Source: JADZAA01 sp039810485 (lineage in GTDB: Bacteria; Bacteroidota; Ignavibacteria; Kapaibacteriales; UBA961). From it: a stretch of 64,000 nucleotides of DNA. Shown here piece after piece: positions 36,199-45,925 of the stretch (its first letter is position 1; every line of letters begins with the position of its first letter). The notes under the pieces were generated by a model, which worked only from the letters and a program-made list of their open reading frames with translations, made no database searches and was not told the origin of the DNA. A program made the position numbers and the translations under genes. The stretch is from contig JBDHXA010000002.1 of assembly GCA_039810485.1 (NCBI GenBank), forward strand, positions 1 through 64,000, given 5' to 3'.

Positions 36199-36912
36199 TT
36201 AACAATGTTGATTTAGTAATGAAGAAATGACTGAGTGTATTTCCCTCGTAAGCGATTTTTCAACCAAGCGATCACAATTATCAGGCGGATTTAATTGCTT
36301 AGAAGCAAATAACGATACTATTCCCGTATTAAATTTCAATGCTTTTTTTGGCAATATTAAATGAGTTCCCATTATTGCAATCGGTGCAATCGGCTTGCCT
36401 GAGCGCAACGCTATAGAAACGGCTCCACGACGAAATTCTCCTAAAACGCCATTTTCTGATCGCGTGCCTTCAGGAAATATAATTACAGAACCGCCTTTGC
36501 GAATTGATTCTGCTGCTATTTCTATGCTTTCCATTGCATTGCGAGGATCTTCGCGCGTTATCGCAATAAATGGTGAAAGTCGAAGACACCACCCCAAAAA
36601 AGGTATTTTTTCTAATTCGCGTTTATACATAATATCCGCTTCACAAGGTAATGAAGCCAACAGAACCGGAATATCAAACAAACTTTGATGATTGCTTACG
36701 TAGACGCGAGAAACACCATCAGCATACTGTTCAAGCCCTTCTGTATGGATCTTAACTCCGCAAACAAACAGCAGTAGCCTTGACCAATTGCGAGCAAATT
36801 TATAAAATATCTTTTTTCCCATTATCAGCATTGCAAGCATTACAGCAGTTGCATAAACTATTGTAAGCAGCACAACGGCCGTTACTTGCAAAATAAATAA
36901 TAGTTTTCTCAT
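36199..36912 (-). CDS. plsC: 1-acylglycerol-3-phosphate acyltransferase
   Basis: Acylates lysophosphatidic acid to phosphatidic acid at the inner membrane in phospholipid synthesis. The 237 residues begin with a hydrophobic helix (about 8-35). Block I, the catalytic HX4D motif, is NHQSLFD (74-80). Block III is FPEGTR (146-151), and 'KPIAPIAIMGTH' resembles block IV. A TAAATTTG -7-like box is at 36939-36946 on the minus strand, without a -33. It could alternatively be a lysophospholipid acyltransferase of another specificity. Confidence 0.9.
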   Translation of the reverse strand: MRKLLFILQVTAVVLLTIVYATAVMLAMLIMGKKIFYKFARNWSRLLLFVCGVKIHTEGLEQYADGVSRVYVSNHQSLFDIPVLLASLPCEADIMYKRELEKIPFLGWCLRLSPFIAITREDPRNAMESIEIAAESIRKGGSVIIFPEGTRSENGVLGEFRRGAVSIALRSGKPIAPIAIMGTHLILPKKALKFNTGIVSLFASKQLNPPDNCDRLVEKSLTREIHSVISSLLNQHC

Positions 36913-36990
36913 TGTATAATGTCAGCCAAAAACATTCGCAAATTTATAAATATTTTCATATAAACTCGTGAAATGGTTTTATGTTGAGTT

Positions 36991-37035
36991 AAATATAAAA
37001 ATAAACAGCCCTATCCGATTGTGGGACGGGCTGTT
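36991..37035 (-). terminator. Intrinsic terminator of the glutamate dehydrogenase gene
   Basis: AACAGCCC and GGGCTGTT (37004-37011, 37028-37035) form a perfect 8-bp stem. Read on the minus strand it is followed by a T-rich tract at lower coordinates. It lies about 30 bases after the dehydrogenase stop. Confidence 0.82.
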
Positions 37036-37066
37036 AATGTTGTGATCGAAGAAAAGTGAGAATTTC

Positions 37067-38491
37067 TTATGGAAATATCCCAAGTTGTTGATAAGAAACA
37101 GCAATTTTATTAATTGCGCTCACAAAAGCTGCAGTTCGCATATCGGTTATTTTGGGATTGTTGCGCCAAATTGACATAATTTCGAGATACGAGGAAATCA
37201 TTGTGTCTTCAAGACCAGAATTAACCAAATCCTCTTCATCGGCTCCTCGAATAATTATGTTTCTTTCTTCAACGGTTAGAGATTTTCCTGTCATTTTCTC
37301 CACCATCGAAACAAGCTGCAAAGTGCTCCGCTCTTCAAAGCGCTTATCCATACGCCCAAAACGAACATGCGATATATTTTTAAGCCATTCAAAATATGAT
37401 ACAACAACACCGCCTCCATTTAGGTACATATCAGGAATGATAAGTATTCCTTTTTGTAAAAGAATTTCTTCGGCGTTGGCGGTTACAGGACCATTTGCGC
37501 CTTCAGCAACAATTTTACATTTCAGGTTAGGAGCATTAAATTTATGAATCTGCGATTCTAAAGCACAAGGAGCGAGAATATCACATTCCCATTCAAGCAT
37601 GGAGTTTCCGTCTTTTATTGTTTCGCCGCCGGCAAAGCCGACAATGCTTCCGGTTTGATTACGATGTTCTAAAAGTGCTTGAATATCAATTCCATTCGGA
37701 TTGTGGACTGCTCCATCCCATTCAATAATCCCAATTATTACTCCGCCTCCTTCATTGAGAAATTTGGCTGCATGATAGCCGACATTGCCAAAACCTTGCA
37801 CAATAATACGCTTGCCTTCAAGTCCCGGTGTCATGCCGAGTTTTTTCATCAATTCAAGATCATTCACAGCTTCACGAACGCCAAAAAACAGACCTCTGCC
37901 AGTTGCTTCGGTTCGACCACGAACTCCACCTTGTGGAATAGGTTTGCCAGTTACACAAGCTAACGCATCCATTTCCTTACCGGAAAAGGCGCGATATGTA
38001 TCAGCGATCCAAGCCATTTCTCGTGGTCCGCTGCCATAATCAGGCGCCGGCACATCCACTGACGGTCCAATAAAATTTTTGTGAATTAGTTCAACTGTGT
38101 AACGTCGTGTAATGCGTTCCAGCTCTTCAACAGTATAATTTTTAGGATTTATTTTAATTCCGCCTTTTCCGCCGCCAAAAGGCACATTTACTACTGCGCA
38201 CTTATATGTCATAAGTGCTGCCAGAGCCATTACTTCGTCTTGATTTACCATGTCGCTGTAGCGGATGCCGCCCTTGCATGGCAATTTGTGATGGCTATGC
38301 TCGCAACGAAAAGCAGAAATTACCTCGATTTCGCCTTTTATTCGAACAGGAAATTGCATATAATACACAGAATTACAAACACGGATTTGGTCAATCAGCC
38401 CTTTTGGATGATCAAGCAAAGCTGCAGCTTTGTCAAAGTTGATATTTACCGATTCAAAGAACGGCAGATTTTCAACAAATTGAGTGCTCAT
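37067..38491 (-). CDS. Glutamate dehydrogenase (Glu/Leu/Phe/Val dehydrogenase family)
   Basis: Interconverts glutamate with 2-oxoglutarate and ammonia, using NAD or NADP. The 474 residues have the substrate-binding 'CKGGIRYSDMVNQDEVMALAAL' region in pieces, and the catalytic Lys motif 'PFGGGKGGIKINP'. The active-site Asp is in 'DVPAPDYGSG', and the nucleotide-binding GFGNVG follows. The C-terminal 'EGANGPVTANAEEIL' is typical. Other family members act on branched or aromatic amino acids; length and motifs best fit GDH. It is followed by a clear terminator and heads away from the HPPD gene upstream, 50 bases apart on the same strand, so they may be linked. Confidence 0.93.
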   Translation of the reverse strand: MSTQFVENLPFFESVNINFDKAAALLDHPKGLIDQIRVCNSVYYMQFPVRIKGEIEVISAFRCEHSHHKLPCKGGIRYSDMVNQDEVMALAALMTYKCAVVNVPFGGGKGGIKINPKNYTVEELERITRRYTVELIHKNFIGPSVDVPAPDYGSGPREMAWIADTYRAFSGKEMDALACVTGKPIPQGGVRGRTEATGRGLFFGVREAVNDLELMKKLGMTPGLEGKRIIVQGFGNVGYHAAKFLNEGGGVIIGIIEWDGAVHNPNGIDIQALLEHRNQTGSIVGFAGGETIKDGNSMLEWECDILAPCALESQIHKFNAPNLKCKIVAEGANGPVTANAEEILLQKGILIIPDMYLNGGGVVVSYFEWLKNISHVRFGRMDKRFEERSTLQLVSMVEKMTGKSLTVEERNIIIRGADEEDLVNSGLEDTMISSYLEIMSIWRNNPKITDMRTAAFVSAINKIAVSYQQLGIFP

Positions 38492-38541
38492 TTTATCACT
38501 TATATTAATTAATAAATTATGAATTAGTCAAGATTAATATA

Positions 38542-39675
38542 TTAAAGATTGCCACGTACTTCTTGCTCGCGTTCCAATGACTCGAAAAGCGCTTTAAAAT
38601 TGCCTTTGCCGAATGATTTTGCCCCTTTTCTTTGAATAATTTCATAAAAGAGCGTTGGCCTATCTTGCACTGGTTTTGTAAATATCTGAAGCAAATATCC
38701 TTCTTCGTCGCGATCTATAAGAATATTTAAATCTTTAAGAGGCGATAAATCTTCTTCAATAGCGCCGACACGTTCTAAAACTGAATCATAGTACTCAGAA
38801 GGAACGCGAAGAAACTCTACACCTCGTTTGCGAAGCTCTGACACTGTCGAAACTATGTCTTTAGTTGCAACAGCAATATGCTGAACGCCCGGACCATGAT
38901 AAAATTCCAAATATTCATCAACTTGTGACTTACGTTTTCCTTTTGCCGGTTCGTTTATCGGGAATTTTATATATCCTGTTCCATTAGAAACTACTTTGCT
39001 CATTAATGCAGAATATTCTGTAGAAATATCATTGTCATCAAAAGTTAAAAGCAAAGAAAATCCCATCACATCTTCATAAAATTTCACCCATTCATCCATT
39101 TTGCCAAGCTCAACATTTCCAACACAGTGATCTACATACTCTAAGCCAATGGGAGAAACAATCATAGAACTTTCAGCCGCTTGATAGCCGGGCAAGAAAG
39201 CGCCTTTATAGTTTTTTCTTTCTACAAATGTGTGGATCGTATCGCCATACGTATGGATAGAAGCAATTTTAACTTCTCCAAATTCATCATGTAGAGTTTG
39301 TGGTGACGAAGCACTTTTTGCGCCTCGCTTTGTAGTTTCATTCCATGAATACTCAGCATCATCAACCCATAGCGCTAAAACTTTTACTCCGTCGCCGTGC
39401 ATTCGTACATGTTCAGAGATCTGAGAGTTTGGATCGAATGGAGACGTAAGCACAAGGCGTATTTTTCCTTGTTGAAGCACATACGAAGTGCGGTCGCGTA
39501 CTCCTGTTTCGAGACCTGCATATCCTATCAATTTGAAGCCAAATGCCGACTGATAATAATACGCGGCTTGTTTCGCATTACCGACATAAAACTCAATATA
39601 ATCAGTGCCGTTAATAGGCAAAAAATCTTGCGCTGCAACATGTCCTTCTTTGGCTAACTCCGATTTTGTTTGCAT
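38542..39675 (-). CDS. hpd: 4-Hydroxyphenylpyruvate dioxygenase
   Basis: Converts 4-hydroxyphenylpyruvate to homogentisate with Fe(II) and oxygen, the second step of tyrosine catabolism. The 377 residues hold two vicinal-oxygen-chelate domains. The iron ligands are visible as His in 'YVDHCVGNVE', His in 'GPGVQHIAVAT' and Glu in 'TLFYEIIQRKGAKSFGKGNF'. The C-terminal helix after FGKGNF, which closes the active site, is present. It lies upstream of glutamate dehydrogenase and downstream of an HisC-type aminotransferase, all on the minus strand. Homogentisate 1,2-dioxygenase is not in the window; a FAH-family hydrolase is at 60764-61432, but its exact substrate is unproven. Confidence 0.95.
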   Translation of the reverse strand: MQTKSELAKEGHVAAQDFLPINGTDYIEFYVGNAKQAAYYYQSAFGFKLIGYAGLETGVRDRTSYVLQQGKIRLVLTSPFDPNSQISEHVRMHGDGVKVLALWVDDAEYSWNETTKRGAKSASSPQTLHDEFGEVKIASIHTYGDTIHTFVERKNYKGAFLPGYQAAESSMIVSPIGLEYVDHCVGNVELGKMDEWVKFYEDVMGFSLLLTFDDNDISTEYSALMSKVVSNGTGYIKFPINEPAKGKRKSQVDEYLEFYHGPGVQHIAVATKDIVSTVSELRKRGVEFLRVPSEYYDSVLERVGAIEEDLSPLKDLNILIDRDEEGYLLQIFTKPVQDRPTLFYEIIQRKGAKSFGKGNFKALFESLEREQEVRGNL

Positions 39676-39762
39676 GTTATATCCTTTTGTTTTAAATACG
39701 TTAAATAATGATTATTAATATGTGTGCATATTCAATTTGCTCAGTTATTTATTATAATTATT

Positions 39763-40902
39763 TTATTGATTTATCTTTCTTATTGAGGGAATTTCTTCTG
39801 CTACTTCTTTCATTGCATTGCAAAAATTTGCATTACTTTTATCAGCGCCTGTGCTGACACGAATACAATGAGACAAAGAAAAACCTCCGGCGAGAGGCCG
39901 AGTAATAAATCCTTTTTTCAATAATGCGAGAAACACCGACTGAGCTGTTTCTTGCGTATTGCAATCAAGCATGATAAAATTACCAGCGGTCTCTGGACTA
40001 TAAACTCCAATTTCTTGCAACATATATTGATAAAGTTTCAAACCACGTGCATTCAATTCAAGCGTTCTCTTTAAAAATTCTTTGTCTTGTAACGCTGCAA
40101 TTGCCGCTGTTTGACCTGCTATATTCGGCTCAAATGGCAATTTTGCTTTAATCATTGAAGCAATCACATTTTTATCGCCTATTCCATATCCAACACGAAG
40201 CCCAGCAAGCCCGTAACATTTGGAAAATGTTCGCAGTATCAGAACATTTGGCCGTCGCAATAACATGGCATCAGGATATTGCTCCGACAGATAAGCACTA
40301 TATTCAAAATATGCTTCATCGAGTATTACCAATGTTGTTTCAGGAACATTATCCAATATATAAATCAATTCATCACGACGCAAATATGTGCCTGTTGGAT
40401 TATTTACATTTGCAATGTAAAGGATTTTAGTTTTTGGAGTTACCGCATCAGTAAGCGCTTTAGCATCATATCTGTAATCTTTAGTTAGAGGCGTGTATGT
40501 TGTTTTTGCTCCAGAAAGAGATGCTGCCACTTGAAAACCAATAAATGTCCCTTGTGAAGAAACAATCGTATCGCCGTTATCTATAAATGTTCGATGTGCA
40601 AGATGCAGAATTGCGTCGGAACCGCTATGACTTATAACATTCTCAACTCCTACGCTAAGATGCTCCGCCAAAGCTATTCGCAATCGCATTCCGCCATCAG
40701 GATACAGCGAGAAGTCATTATCATGTAACGAACGAAGAGCATATGCTGCAAACGGAGATATTCCAAGCGGATTTTCATTGGAAGCGAGCTTGACTGCTTG
40801 TGTAATTCCATACAATCGTGCGATGTCTTCAGGTGTTTGTCCGGGTTTGTAGGGTATTAACTTATCAATGTTAGAAGTTGGCTTGATCATATTTCGTTTC
40901 AT
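39763..40902 (-). CDS. hisC: HisC-type aminotransferase
   Basis: A 379-residue PLP enzyme of the fold-type I aminotransferase family, best matching histidinol-phosphate aminotransferase. Visible are 'KLASNENPLGISP' (39-51), 'GSDAILHLA', Asn168-Pro in 'NVNNPTGT', Asp195 in 'VILDEAYFEY', and the PLP Lys228 in 'RTFSKCYGLAGLRVGYG'. HisC-like enzymes often also accept aromatic amino acids, so with HPPD next door it could make 4-hydroxyphenylpyruvate from tyrosine. No other his gene is near. I chose ATG 40902; a TTG at 40923 would overlap a TAGTTTTG -7-like box (40921-40928). The histidine versus aromatic role is undecided. Confidence 0.85.
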   Translation of the reverse strand: MKRNMIKPTSNIDKLIPYKPGQTPEDIARLYGITQAVKLASNENPLGISPFAAYALRSLHDNDFSLYPDGGMRLRIALAEHLSVGVENVISHSGSDAILHLAHRTFIDNGDTIVSSQGTFIGFQVAASLSGAKTTYTPLTKDYRYDAKALTDAVTPKTKILYIANVNNPTGTYLRRDELIYILDNVPETTLVILDEAYFEYSAYLSEQYPDAMLLRRPNVLILRTFSKCYGLAGLRVGYGIGDKNVIASMIKAKLPFEPNIAGQTAAIAALQDKEFLKRTLELNARGLKLYQYMLQEIGVYSPETAGNFIMLDCNTQETAQSVFLALLKKGFITRPLAGGFSLSHCIRVSTGADKSNANFCNAMKEVAEEIPSIRKINQ

Positions 40903-41232
40903 TGCTTGTATAACTAAGTGCAAAACTACGAAAAGACCTTGAACTTTGCCCTATTCGCTGTCGTTCTTAAGTAGTCATCAAAAACAGTTCTTTTCACAGT
41001 GCATCTAGAGAAAATTGAGCTATCTTCAATATGTCTTTAATCTGTATGATAATGCAAGGGCATTTCTTTAATATTAGAAGCAACAATATAATTATTTGCA
41101 AGGCGGCTGCTAAATGAAAATATATATTATAATTGCATTATATTCATAATTTACTATTATATTTTATATGTTGAAAACTGTAATAAAGAGCAAACTATGA
41201 TCTATAATAACAAGAATTATTAATATAAAATA
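40903..41232. other. AT-rich intergenic stretch
   Basis: About 330 bases between two minus-strand genes. Apart from the TAGTTTTG box at 40921-40928, nothing recognisable was seen: no gene, no strong hairpin. Confidence 0.5.
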
Positions 41233-42327
41233 TTATTGTAAAACAGCATCAGCTCCGTAGTCTTCAATTTTACGAACTTTTACAGCAATATCTTCCCCGG
41301 TTTCATTTTTATTTATAGAAAATTCTACTTTATCGCCAACATGTAATTGGCTAAAATCAGAATTTGTCAACTTGCTGAAGTGAAAGAAAAGATTGTTCGG
41401 CGGATATTTGATAAATCCATATCCATTTTTCAAACTAAGTATATAGCTTATAATGACTGTGTTGCTTGACAAATTTGATTTTTTTTGATCGAAATTCGCT
41501 TCATTAATAAATAAGTTCTCATCATGCAAAATGTTGGATGATTGAGAAAATGACAACTTATTAGAAGTTAAATTGTCGTCTTCACTCGACATATCAGAAT
41601 CTATATCAAATATGCTGTCATATTTTTCTGCTTCAAAATTACCAATTACTTCTTTTGCGTCGGATTTAATAGATCCTTGTACAAATATGTTTTTTATAAT
41701 ACTTGCATATTCTTCATCAGGATTTTCTATAATTTTATGCATGGCAATAGGATAACTGGCTTCGTTAAGTAATTCATGCGATGTTCGTGTATAAACTGTA
41801 TTGCCTTCTTCATTGATAAAATCAAATTCCCAGCTTAACACCATCATTCTGCTTCCCAATGAATTTACTTTCCGAATCAACGGCGCATAATCTCCGTCTG
41901 AAGCGATAAGTACTACAACATCAAAATGTTTTAGCACACATAATTCATACGCTTCTAACGCAAGCCAAACGTCAATTCCTTTCTCCATTTTTTTCCCGCT
42001 CCACGAGCTTCTCAAGGGAAGGTAATGTGTTACAACACCTTCACTCATTAATATATCGTCAAAAACACGGTCATAGTATATCTGATTCTCAGTTGCTTCA
42101 CCTGCATAAAGCCGACCTTTGAATAAGTGACAGTCGACAATCTGACAATTTCGCACATCACGATTTTCTTCATCTGCAACAACATGACGAATAAAATCAT
42201 GCAAGCCAGAAATTCGAATTCTGCTATGTCGCGGATGATTGAAATAGTAATAATTGCTTACATGTTGGAAAAAACTTCCATCATAGAACACTCCAATTTT
42301 AACTAAAGAAGCAGAATTATGCAACAC
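41233..42327 (-). CDS. NYN (PIN-like nuclease) domain fused to a cold-shock domain
   Basis: A 364-residue protein joining two RNA-related modules. Residues about 8-190 form an NYN/LabA-type PIN-like nuclease, with acidic residues in 'VFYDGSFF', 'EKGIDVWLALEAYEL' and 'LIASDGDYAPLI' that would bind the catalytic metal. A poorly conserved acidic linker spans about 195-285. Residues about 293-360 are a cold-shock-type OB fold: 'LKNGYGFIKYPPNNLFFHFSKL' contains the RNP1/RNP2-like aromatic residues. It probably cleaves or processes RNA, with the OB fold giving binding; targets are unknown. The start appears to be GTG 42327; no ATG is close by, so the N-terminus is uncertain. Confidence 0.85.
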   Translation of the reverse strand: MLHNSASLVKIGVFYDGSFFQHVSNYYYFNHPRHSRIRISGLHDFIRHVVADEENRDVRNCQIVDCHLFKGRLYAGEATENQIYYDRVFDDILMSEGVVTHYLPLRSSWSGKKMEKGIDVWLALEAYELCVLKHFDVVVLIASDGDYAPLIRKVNSLGSRMMVLSWEFDFINEEGNTVYTRTSHELLNEASYPIAMHKIIENPDEEYASIIKNIFVQGSIKSDAKEVIGNFEAEKYDSIFDIDSDMSSEDDNLTSNKLSFSQSSNILHDENLFINEANFDQKKSNLSSNTVIISYILSLKNGYGFIKYPPNNLFFHFSKLTNSDFSQLHVGDKVEFSINKNETGEDIAVKVRKIEDYGADAVLQ

Positions 42328-42486
42328 TATTATTCTCCAATATCTTATAATTTATCTTAATAATATTTGTCAAACTATAACTCTAACTGCATATATTTAA
42401 ACTTACAATATTTTATATTAACTAAACTGACTATATTTATTTATTAGATACGACAACAACTTCAATTCTTTGTTATTTCATCATAC

Positions 42487-44202
42487 TTAACGATTCGTAT
42501 CAGGAACACGCCAAAAGAAAACAAATCCAGCCTTTTCACCTATTTCGTGAATATTCTTGTGTTGCCTGCATATATGAGCATCTTGCATTTTACAAACGAA
42601 ATAAGCGGGCTTGTCAATGTCGCCATCAAACAACCAGTTCTCGAAATCATCAGGCAAAATATCGAGCGATGAAGGCGCAAGACAGCGAGGCTTTTTAGTA
42701 TAAAACAAATGTGCGTAGCTCTTGAATCCTACGGGTTTAACATAGCAGTCCTTATCTTGTAAAGATTGATAGAATTCAACAGCCGATGCTTGTGTATATC
42801 CTTCAATTTTAGGAGCAATAATCGGTAAAAATAACCAAGATGAGATTACTGTCGAAGCAAAAAGCACAATTATTTTTGAACGGTTTGGCAGAAACAAAGA
42901 AACTATAATTGCAAATCCAAACGTTATCCCTATAGTAGTTTCCCATTTTCCCCATTGTACTGGAGCCGTTAAATTTGCTCTTGCAAATTCATCGTTGATA
43001 AATGGAAGCAAATTGTCTTTAAATAGACCAATAACCGGAATTGCTGAAAAAGCCAAAGCCCATAAAATGCCAAATATGCCTACTATTGCTGAATGTATTT
43101 TTTTCCACTTTATCGTACCTGATAATATTTCATCTAACCAATTGGCAGCTAAAAATGCAATAGGAAAATAACAAAGAGATGAATAATGCACTATTTTTGT
43201 TTTTACGATTGAAAATATTGCTAAGACGACAATTAGCAGAACTATATTCCATAGGCGAACTATTTTAAAAGAATAATTCTTTTCAGCTGTAAAAAATGAC
43301 CATAATGCAAAAACCGAAGCAGGAAAGCAGCCGAACAATAATACAATAAAATGATAATAAAACGGGCCGCTGTGTCCAGCATCGCCTGTAGTAAGTAGTC
43401 GTATTTGATACCGAATAAATTCTGATACGAACCATGTTCCATTACGCAAAATATCAATCCCAAACCATAACCCTGCGGTTAATAAAGAACAAATAAGAAA
43501 AACAGCCCAAAATGGAAGCGAAGAAATTAGATATTTTCCATAAATCTGAAAAAATTTTCGTTGCAATGCCGAATGTTGTATTGTATTTTCAGTTACAGAA
43601 GAATAAGCATTCTGTTTAAAAAATACAATACTCATCACAATTAGCATTGCAGTGCTTGAAACCAACAAAGCAACTGGTCCCTTTGTCAGCATTGCTAAAC
43701 CAATAAGAATGCCTGCTAATGCTGAATTTCGAAGTTTTTTATCCTCTTTTCCTATGGCTAATGTCATTATCCCTGAAAAGATAAGAAGATTAAATAAAGG
43801 ATCTATAATAGCCGAACGAAAATATAAATACGGCAAAAATGATCCACAATAGGAAGCTACCCATAGATATCCAAATCTTCTTGAACGAATGTGCTTTCCC
43901 CAAAGAAATAGTAGAGGCAGCGTAATAATGCCAATTAAAGCATTTGGCAAACGCGCCGCAAATTCATTCACTCCAAATATAGACATCAAACTGGCTTGCA
44001 GCCATATAAATAATGGCGGTTTTTCCCAAAAAGGTGAATAATCAATCTGAACACGCAAATAATCGCCCGTTGTCAGCATTTCTCGAGCGCATTCAGCAAA
44101 ATTTATTTCATCCCAATCAAACAGCCGTACATTACCCAAAAATGGTATAAATAATATGGCTGCAACAGCCATAATCAATAGCACATCTTTTTTTACGCTC
44201 AT
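42487..44202 (-). CDS. Glycosyltransferase family 39 (ArnT/PMT-like) membrane protein
   Basis: A 571-residue inner-membrane protein with about 10-12 hydrophobic segments. The N-terminal 'FDWDEINFAECAREML' motif carries the acidic residues (D/E) of GT39/GT-C enzymes in the first periplasmic loop, followed by 'KPPLFIWLQASLMSIFGVNEFAARLPN', the family signature (given here as continuous but short blocks). Such enzymes move a sugar from a polyprenyl-phosphate donor to lipid A or protein; the acceptor here is unknown. I use ATG 44202, one codon after a TTG. It starts 26 bases after the phosphohexomutase gene, so they are probably one operon and supply sugar precursor and transferase. Confidence 0.9.
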   Translation of the reverse strand: MSVKKDVLLIMAVAAILFIPFLGNVRLFDWDEINFAECAREMLTTGDYLRVQIDYSPFWEKPPLFIWLQASLMSIFGVNEFAARLPNALIGIITLPLLFLWGKHIRSRRFGYLWVASYCGSFLPYLYFRSAIIDPLFNLLIFSGIMTLAIGKEDKKLRNSALAGILIGLAMLTKGPVALLVSSTAMLIVMSIVFFKQNAYSSVTENTIQHSALQRKFFQIYGKYLISSLPFWAVFLICSLLTAGLWFGIDILRNGTWFVSEFIRYQIRLLTTGDAGHSGPFYYHFIVLLFGCFPASVFALWSFFTAEKNYSFKIVRLWNIVLLIVVLAIFSIVKTKIVHYSSLCYFPIAFLAANWLDEILSGTIKWKKIHSAIVGIFGILWALAFSAIPVIGLFKDNLLPFINDEFARANLTAPVQWGKWETTIGITFGFAIIVSLFLPNRSKIIVLFASTVISSWLFLPIIAPKIEGYTQASAVEFYQSLQDKDCYVKPVGFKSYAHLFYTKKPRCLAPSSLDILPDDFENWLFDGDIDKPAYFVCKMQDAHICRQHKNIHEIGEKAGFVFFWRVPDTNR

Positions 44203-44228
44203 CAAATATCACCGCCAATTAAATAATG

Positions 44229-45587
44229 CTAAAATTCAATAGATGCCGAAGCAATTGCCAGTAATCTGTCGGTCTCTTCTGCTACTGATGATTCAGCAAT
44301 CAATCTGATTATCGGCTCAGTGTTAGAAAGCCGCGCATGAATCCACGAATTTTCAAATTTGAAATATCGTCCATCTTCACGACTAATCACAGCGTTAGGA
44401 AAAGTTTGTTCTAAGCGTCTGAAAATCTCGGCTTCATCTCCTTTGATTGAGGTTTTTATTTTTTTCATCTTATATTGAGGCATTGTGGCTAATAATTCTG
44501 ATAATGTGCCTCCAAATTCTGTAAGCAAATGTATTATTAGAGCTGAACCAACCAAAGAATCGCGCCCATAATGGCATGAAGGAAAAATTACGCCTCCGCT
44601 TCCTTCGCCTCCTATTGCTGCATTAAGACGCTGCATAGCACGAACAACATTAATTTCTCCGACAGGAGATCTAAATGTTTTGCCGTAATATTTACGTACA
44701 ATCGTGTCTACAGCGCTTGTTGTCGAGTAATTTACCACACAAATAGGGTCATATCCCTTTGTCATTCTGGCTGAGAATACCGAAGCTGCTGCCAACGTTA
44801 TTGTCATTTCTTCATTTATAGGATTTCCCTTTTCATCAATAAGCGCCAATCGGTCTGCATCAGGATCAACAGCAATTCCGAAATCAGCGTTGTGTTTTTT
44901 TACTGCTTCAGCAATATCTTGTAGATGAATTGGCAGCGGTTCAGGCGTATGTGGGAAAATGCCAGTTCCATCACAATATAATGGTATTACTTCGCAATTC
45001 AAAGCTTCTAACAGCGAAGGTATTGCAACGGAACCTGCAGCGTTTACAGCATCTACCACTATGCGATATTGCTTTTTTTGCATATGCTGAAGCGCTTCAT
45101 TAGAAAATAATTTTACTACTTCAGAAATATGGCGATTGATAATATTTGGAATGGAATATTGTACAACGGAAGCTGTAATTATTGGAAATTCTAAAGGCTT
45201 ATCTAAGTATGACCAAAATGTATGGTTTTCATCGTCATCTAAAAATACTCCGTCGCTTCCAAGAAATTTCATTCCATTCCATTCAGAAGGATTGTGAGAA
45301 GCCGTTAGAACAATGCAGCCTGCAACATCATTAGTCATTTCTGCGTAGATTTGTGCTGTTGGTGTTGGCGCTATTCCTAAAATATGGACTTGGCGTCCCA
45401 TTGCTGTCAAAGTGCCGACAGCAATATTTTCCATCCATTTTCCCGACGGTCTGCCATCGCGAGCAATGGCAATTATACCGTCCGGAAGATACTTAGCAAA
45501 AGCGGCACTGTAACTTGATATTATATTGGGTGTTAACGCATCCCCTTGAGTGGCGCGAACTCCTGATATTGAGCGTATAAACGGCAT
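44229..45587 (-). CDS. glmM: Phosphoglucosamine/phosphomannomutase family enzyme
   Basis: An alpha-D-phosphohexomutase of 452 residues that moves phosphate between the 6 and 1 positions of a hexose. The active-site phosphoserine loop is TASHNPSEWNG (about 98-108). The metal-binding loop is DPDADRLAL near 240. The sugar-binding 'GEGSGGVIFP' and the C-terminal phosphate loop ('RLSNTEPIIRLIAE') are present. The 'SISGVRATQG' start resembles the Bacteroidota proteins annotated as GlmM, but PGM or PMM activity cannot be excluded. It heads the GT39 operon and is divergent from a small plus-strand gene. A TATTTTTG -7 box (45626-45619) has TTG 21 bases further upstream, slightly long spacing. Confidence 0.87.
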   Translation of the reverse strand: MPFIRSISGVRATQGDALTPNIISSYSAAFAKYLPDGIIAIARDGRPSGKWMENIAVGTLTAMGRQVHILGIAPTPTAQIYAEMTNDVAGCIVLTASHNPSEWNGMKFLGSDGVFLDDDENHTFWSYLDKPLEFPIITASVVQYSIPNIINRHISEVVKLFSNEALQHMQKKQYRIVVDAVNAAGSVAIPSLLEALNCEVIPLYCDGTGIFPHTPEPLPIHLQDIAEAVKKHNADFGIAVDPDADRLALIDEKGNPINEEMTITLAAASVFSARMTKGYDPICVVNYSTTSAVDTIVRKYYGKTFRSPVGEINVVRAMQRLNAAIGGEGSGGVIFPSCHYGRDSLVGSALIIHLLTEFGGTLSELLATMPQYKMKKIKTSIKGDEAEIFRRLEQTFPNAVISREDGRYFKFENSWIHARLSNTEPIIRLIAESSVAEETDRLLAIASASIEF

Positions 45588-45643
45588 AGTATTCCAAAAT
45601 ACGTTAGTTAATTTTATTCAAAAATACCTTGAAAGCACGGCAA

Positions 45644-45925
45644 ATGGCAACAATTCACAAAAAATTTTCGACTGATAAAAATGCCTTAGAAATTAAACAG
45701 TATATTGATGAAACATTTCTATCACGCAAAGAAGTAAAAACTCTGATTGAATCGGCAATTTGGGTTGGATTTACACTTCATATTTCTTCAAAATTCGGCA
45801 AAGGCACTTTAGAAGCACGAGACAATGAGGCAGAAATTAATATTGAGCTGTCTTTATTTGGCAGTGCTGCAAAGAAAGCAATTGAATCAACAATAGAAAA
45901 CAATTTTAAGGAACTAGGGCCATAA
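45644..45925 (+). CDS. Small protein, possibly PHA-system (PF09650)-like
   Basis: A 93-residue soluble protein without a signal peptide. The pattern 'W-V-G-F-T-L', then 'GKGTLEARDNEAEINIELSLF' split over two strands, then a helix 'AIESTIENNFKEL' resembles the short polyhydroxyalkanoic-acid-system proteins. The similarity is only of shape, and no PHA genes are near. I use ATG 45644; a TTG at 45629 would add five residues. It is divergent from the phosphohexomutase gene and its promoter region is short (56 bases). The function is unknown. Confidence 0.55.
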   Translation: MATIHKKFSTDKNALEIKQYIDETFLSRKEVKTLIESAIWVGFTLHISSKFGKGTLEARDNEAEINIELSLFGSAAKKAIESTIENNFKELGP

